Positions 62,029-64,000 of a DNA stretch of 64,000 bases are shown piece after piece (the stretch's first letter is position 1; the number at the start of each line of letters is the position of its first letter). The notes under the pieces were generated by a model, which made no database searches, was not told the origin of the DNA, and saw nothing but the letters and a program-made list of their open reading frames with translations. The stretch is taken from positions 1-64,000 of the forward strand of contig NZ_JARGZA010000016.1 of the NCBI RefSeq assembly GCF_030973515.1. The letters run 5' to 3'. This stretch comes from Jannaschia maritima (GTDB lineage Bacteria; Pseudomonadota; Alphaproteobacteria; Rhodobacterales; Rhodobacteraceae). The position numbers and the translations under genes were made by a program.

Positions 62029-62490
62029 GACCGTCGCCGGTATCCGGGTAACGACCTTCGGCCCCGATGTGCCGCCGACGCCCCCCGGCGTCGCCGCCTA
62101 GGCCGATCCCGGGGATCCATCGTCACGAACGAACGCTTCGCCGATGCATGACCCTCCCTGGCGAAGCGTGGGGGAGCCGTCCTTCGATACATGCGCGGCC
62201 CCATGGCCTTTGGGTTGGGCGCGCGTCCAGAGCTGGCCGCGATGACCCAAAGGACGATCGCACATCCTCCGTGACCACAGCTGCGTTCGTGCAGCGGATC
62301 GCCCTGGGGCATGAACGGTTTGCGGAGCGGACGGCATCCTCCCCAGGTCCCGCACGCGTCGGGCGATGCAGCGAAGGCTGCCGCCTCCGCACCCGGGCGC
62401 TCGACGGCATCGTGGGCCGCCATCCGTCGAGGAACGTCGATCACCACGTCCGAAGCTCCATCCGTGGTGAAGCTCCGGACGCGGAACGGG
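62029..62490. other. Intergenic region between NmrA-like gene and infB
   Basis: A 462-base gap between two convergent genes. Open frames here are short and compositionally random. The only recognisable structure is the hairpin at 62448-62480 next to the infB stop. Confidence 0.5.
62448..62480 (-). terminator. Stem-loop downstream of infB
   Basis: GTCCGAAGCT (62448-62457) pairs with AGCTCCGGAC (62471-62480), nine of ten bases matching, around a 13-base loop, 11 bases past the infB stop on the minus strand. There is no following T-run, so it may be a weak terminator or an mRNA 3'-end stabiliser. Confidence 0.4.
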
Positions 62491-64000
62491 TCAGGCGAGC
62501 GTGCGCTCGACCTCCTCCCGTTCGAAGATCTCGATGACGTCGCCCACGCGGATGTCGTCGTAACGCTCGAACGCCATGCCGCATTCCTGGCCGGACTGGA
62601 CTTCCTTGACCTCGTCCTTGAAGCGCTTGAGCGTCTTGAGCGTGCCTTCGTGGACCACGACGTCGTCGCGCAGGAGGCGGACGCCGGCGGACCGGCGCGC
62701 CACCCCTTCGGTGACCAGGCAGCCCGCGACGTTGCCGACGCCGGTGACGCGGAAGACTTCCTTGATCTCGGCGTAGCCGATGAAGTTCTCCTTGATCTCC
62801 GCGGACAGGAGGCCGCTGGCCGCCTGCTTCACGTCGTCCACCAGGTCGTAGATCACCGAGTAGTACCGGATCTCCACGCCCTTCTGGTTGGCCGCCGCGC
62901 GTGCGGGTGCGTTGGCGCGGACGTTGAAGCCGATCACGGGCGTCTTCGACGCTTCGGCCAGGGTGATGTCGGATTCGGTGATCGCGCCGACCCCGCTGTG
63001 CAGGACGCGGACGCGGACCTCCTCGTTGCCGACCTTCTCCAACGCCTGGGCGATGGCCTCCGCCGAACCCTGCACGTCGGCCTTCACGACCAGCGACAAC
63101 TCCGACACACTCTCGTCGGCCTTGGCCTTCGCCAGAAGCTGATCCAGCGTCGTGGCCGCGCCGAGCGCCGCGCGCTTGTCCTTGGACTGCTGCTCGCGGA
63201 AGGCCGCGATCTCGCGGGCCTGGGCCTCGGACCGGACGACGTTCAGGACGTCGCCCGCCTGGGGCGTGCCGTTGATGCCGAGCACCTCGACCGGAACGGA
63301 GGGGCCGGCGGCCTTCACCCGCTTGCCCTGGTCGTTCTCCATGGCGCGGACCTTGCCCCACTGCTCGCCGACGACGAAGATGTCGCCGGTGTTCAGGGTG
63401 CCGTTCTGGACCAGCACGGTCGCCACGGGACCGCGTCCCACGTCCAGCTTCGCCTCGATTACGGCGCCGAGGGCGGCACGGCCGGGGTTGGCCTTCAGCT
63501 CCAGGATCTCGGCCTGCAGGGCGATGGCTTCCAGCAACTGGTCCAGGCCGTCGCCCTTCAACGCGGAGACCTCGACGTCCTGCACGTCGCCGGACATCTT
63601 CTCGACGATGACCTCCTGGCGCAGGAGGTCGGCGCGGACCTTGTCGGGATCGGCGCCCGGCGCGTCGATCTTGTTGATCGCCACGATCATGGGGACGCCC
63701 GCCGCCTTGGCGTGATTGATCGCCTCGATCGTCTGGGGCATCACGGCGTCGTCCGCCGCCACCACCAGGATCACGATGTCGGTGACCTGCGCGCCCCGCG
63801 CCCGCATGGACGTGAACGCGGCGTGGCCCGGCGTGTCCAGGAACGTCAGGGCGGTGTCGCCCTGCTTCACCTGATAGGCGCCGATGTGCTGCGTGATGCC
63901 GCCCGCCTCGCCCGCTTGGACGCGGGCGTTGCGGATCGCGTCCAGAAGCGACGTCTTGCCGTGGTCGACATGGCCCATGATCGTGATGACGGGGGGCCGG
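62491..64000 (-). CDS. infB: Translation initiation factor IF-2 (partial, 5' end beyond window)
   Basis: The C-terminal about 503 residues of IF-2, the GTPase that places initiator tRNA on the ribosome. The window begins just before the G domain: GHVDHGKTS (G1), then DTPGHAAF (G3) and [13 protein letters not shown] (G4). The domain II and C-terminal EF-Tu-like barrels follow, including [31 protein letters not shown] and a final [18 protein letters not shown]. The N-terminal region continues past the right edge. As a core gene it anchors the segment to the main chromosome; the usual rbfA/truB neighbours are not found on its 3' side. Confidence 0.97.
   Translation of the reverse strand, partial: RPPVITIMGHVDHGKTSLLDAIRNARVQAGEAGGITQHIGAYQVKQGDTALTFLDTPGHAAFTSMRARGAQVTDIVILVVAADDAVMPQTIEAINHAKAAGVPMIVAINKIDAPGADPDKVRADLLRQEVIVEKMSGDVQDVEVSALKGDGLDQLLEAIALQAEILELKANPGRAALGAVIEAKLDVGRGPVATVLVQNGTLNTGDIFVVGEQWGKVRAMENDQGKRVKAAGPSVPVEVLGINGTPQAGDVLNVVRSEAQAREIAAFREQQSKDKRAALGAATTLDQLLAKAKADESVSELSLVVKADVQGSAEAIAQALEKVGNEEVRVRVLHSGVGAITESDITLAEASKTPVIGFNVRANAPARAAANQKGVEIRYYSVIYDLVDDVKQAASGLLSAEIKENFIGYAEIKEVFRVTGVGNVAGCLVTEGVARRSAGVRLLRDDVVVHEGTLKTLKRFKDEVKEVQSGQECGMAFERYDDIRVGDVIEIFEREEVERTLA

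Noticed and set aside
61884-62447. Minus-strand open frame in the gap downstream of infB
   Set aside because: Runs through the NmrA-like gene end, with Arg/Pro-rich random composition.
1-64000. CRISPR arrays, tRNA/rRNA genes, phage or insertion sequences
   Set aside because: No spaced direct repeats, cloverleaf-like segments, transposase or integrase motifs were found on either strand.

Overview
The window is a very GC-rich, densely packed bacterial chromosome segment. Its gene complement fits an aerobic alphaproteobacterium of the Rhodobacterales (Roseobacter/Paracoccus group): DctPQM and TAXI TRAP transporters, a BMP-type purine ABC system, a betaine/choline ABC system, many 1-4 nt stop/start overlaps, and core infB at the right edge. 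No rRNA, tRNA, CRISPR array, phage or insertion sequence was seen, so this is a catabolic/accessory stretch of a normal chromosome rather than a mobile island. The taxonomic placement is inferred from gene content.

Layout. 1-6.8 kb (+): a hexuronate operon with a DctP/Q/M TRAP transporter, uronate isomerase, fructuronate reductase and mannonate dehydratase, behind three copies of a TGG-N5-CCA operator-like motif. 6.8-14.5 kb (-): a PLP dehydratase, a SitABCD-type Mn/Fe ABC transporter and, five bases after its last gene, a 1062-aa soluble B12-type reductive dehalogenase fused to its own NAD(P)H reductase. 14.6-19.8 kb: a LOG protein (+), then an overlapping minus-strand set (FAH-family hydrolase, MFS transporter, MepA endopeptidase, phytase-like esterase). 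19.9-29.5 kb (+): an acylphosphatase-like protein, a split Rieske oxygenase (Rieske protein and Rieske-less catalytic protein), a GST-fold protein, a guanine/8-oxoguanine-deaminase-like amidohydrolase and a four-gene BMP/purine ABC transporter, then a YihY/BrkB membrane protein. 29.8-36.1 kb: a cNMP-patatin phospholipase (-), a ProXWV-type betaine/choline transporter (+) and a pirin (-). 36.2-42.3 kb (-): sucrose-phosphate synthase/phosphatase, a two-domain fused glycosyltransferase, another glycosyltransferase and a Crp/Fnr regulator, all overlapping; a sulfotransferase-like gene diverges from them. 43.3-50.7 kb: two LysR regulators, small proteins, and a TAXI-TRAP transporter with a split AtuA pair. 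50.8-59.1 kb: a LacI-controlled sugar-type ABC transporter without its ATPase, a double SnoaL protein, a HisD-family dehydrogenase and an amidase. 59.2-64 kb: rhodanese, AraC regulator, NmrA-like oxidoreductase and the 3' part of infB.

How they work together. Most modules pair one uptake system with a short catabolic set and a local operator: uronates with TRAP, a modified purine with BMP-ABC, an unknown polyol/sugar-like compound with LacI-ABC, an unknown organic acid with TAXI-TRAP. The most unusual module is the Rieske/GST/deaminase/purine-transporter operon. Its architecture (separate Rieske protein, catalytic subunit that lost its Rieske loops, GST-like protein) parallels the NdmC/NdmD/NdmE caffeine N7-demethylase and suggests an undescribed oxygenase for a methylated or otherwise modified purine. 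The second highlight is the self-sufficient reductive dehalogenase apparently cotranscribed with a manganese/iron importer.
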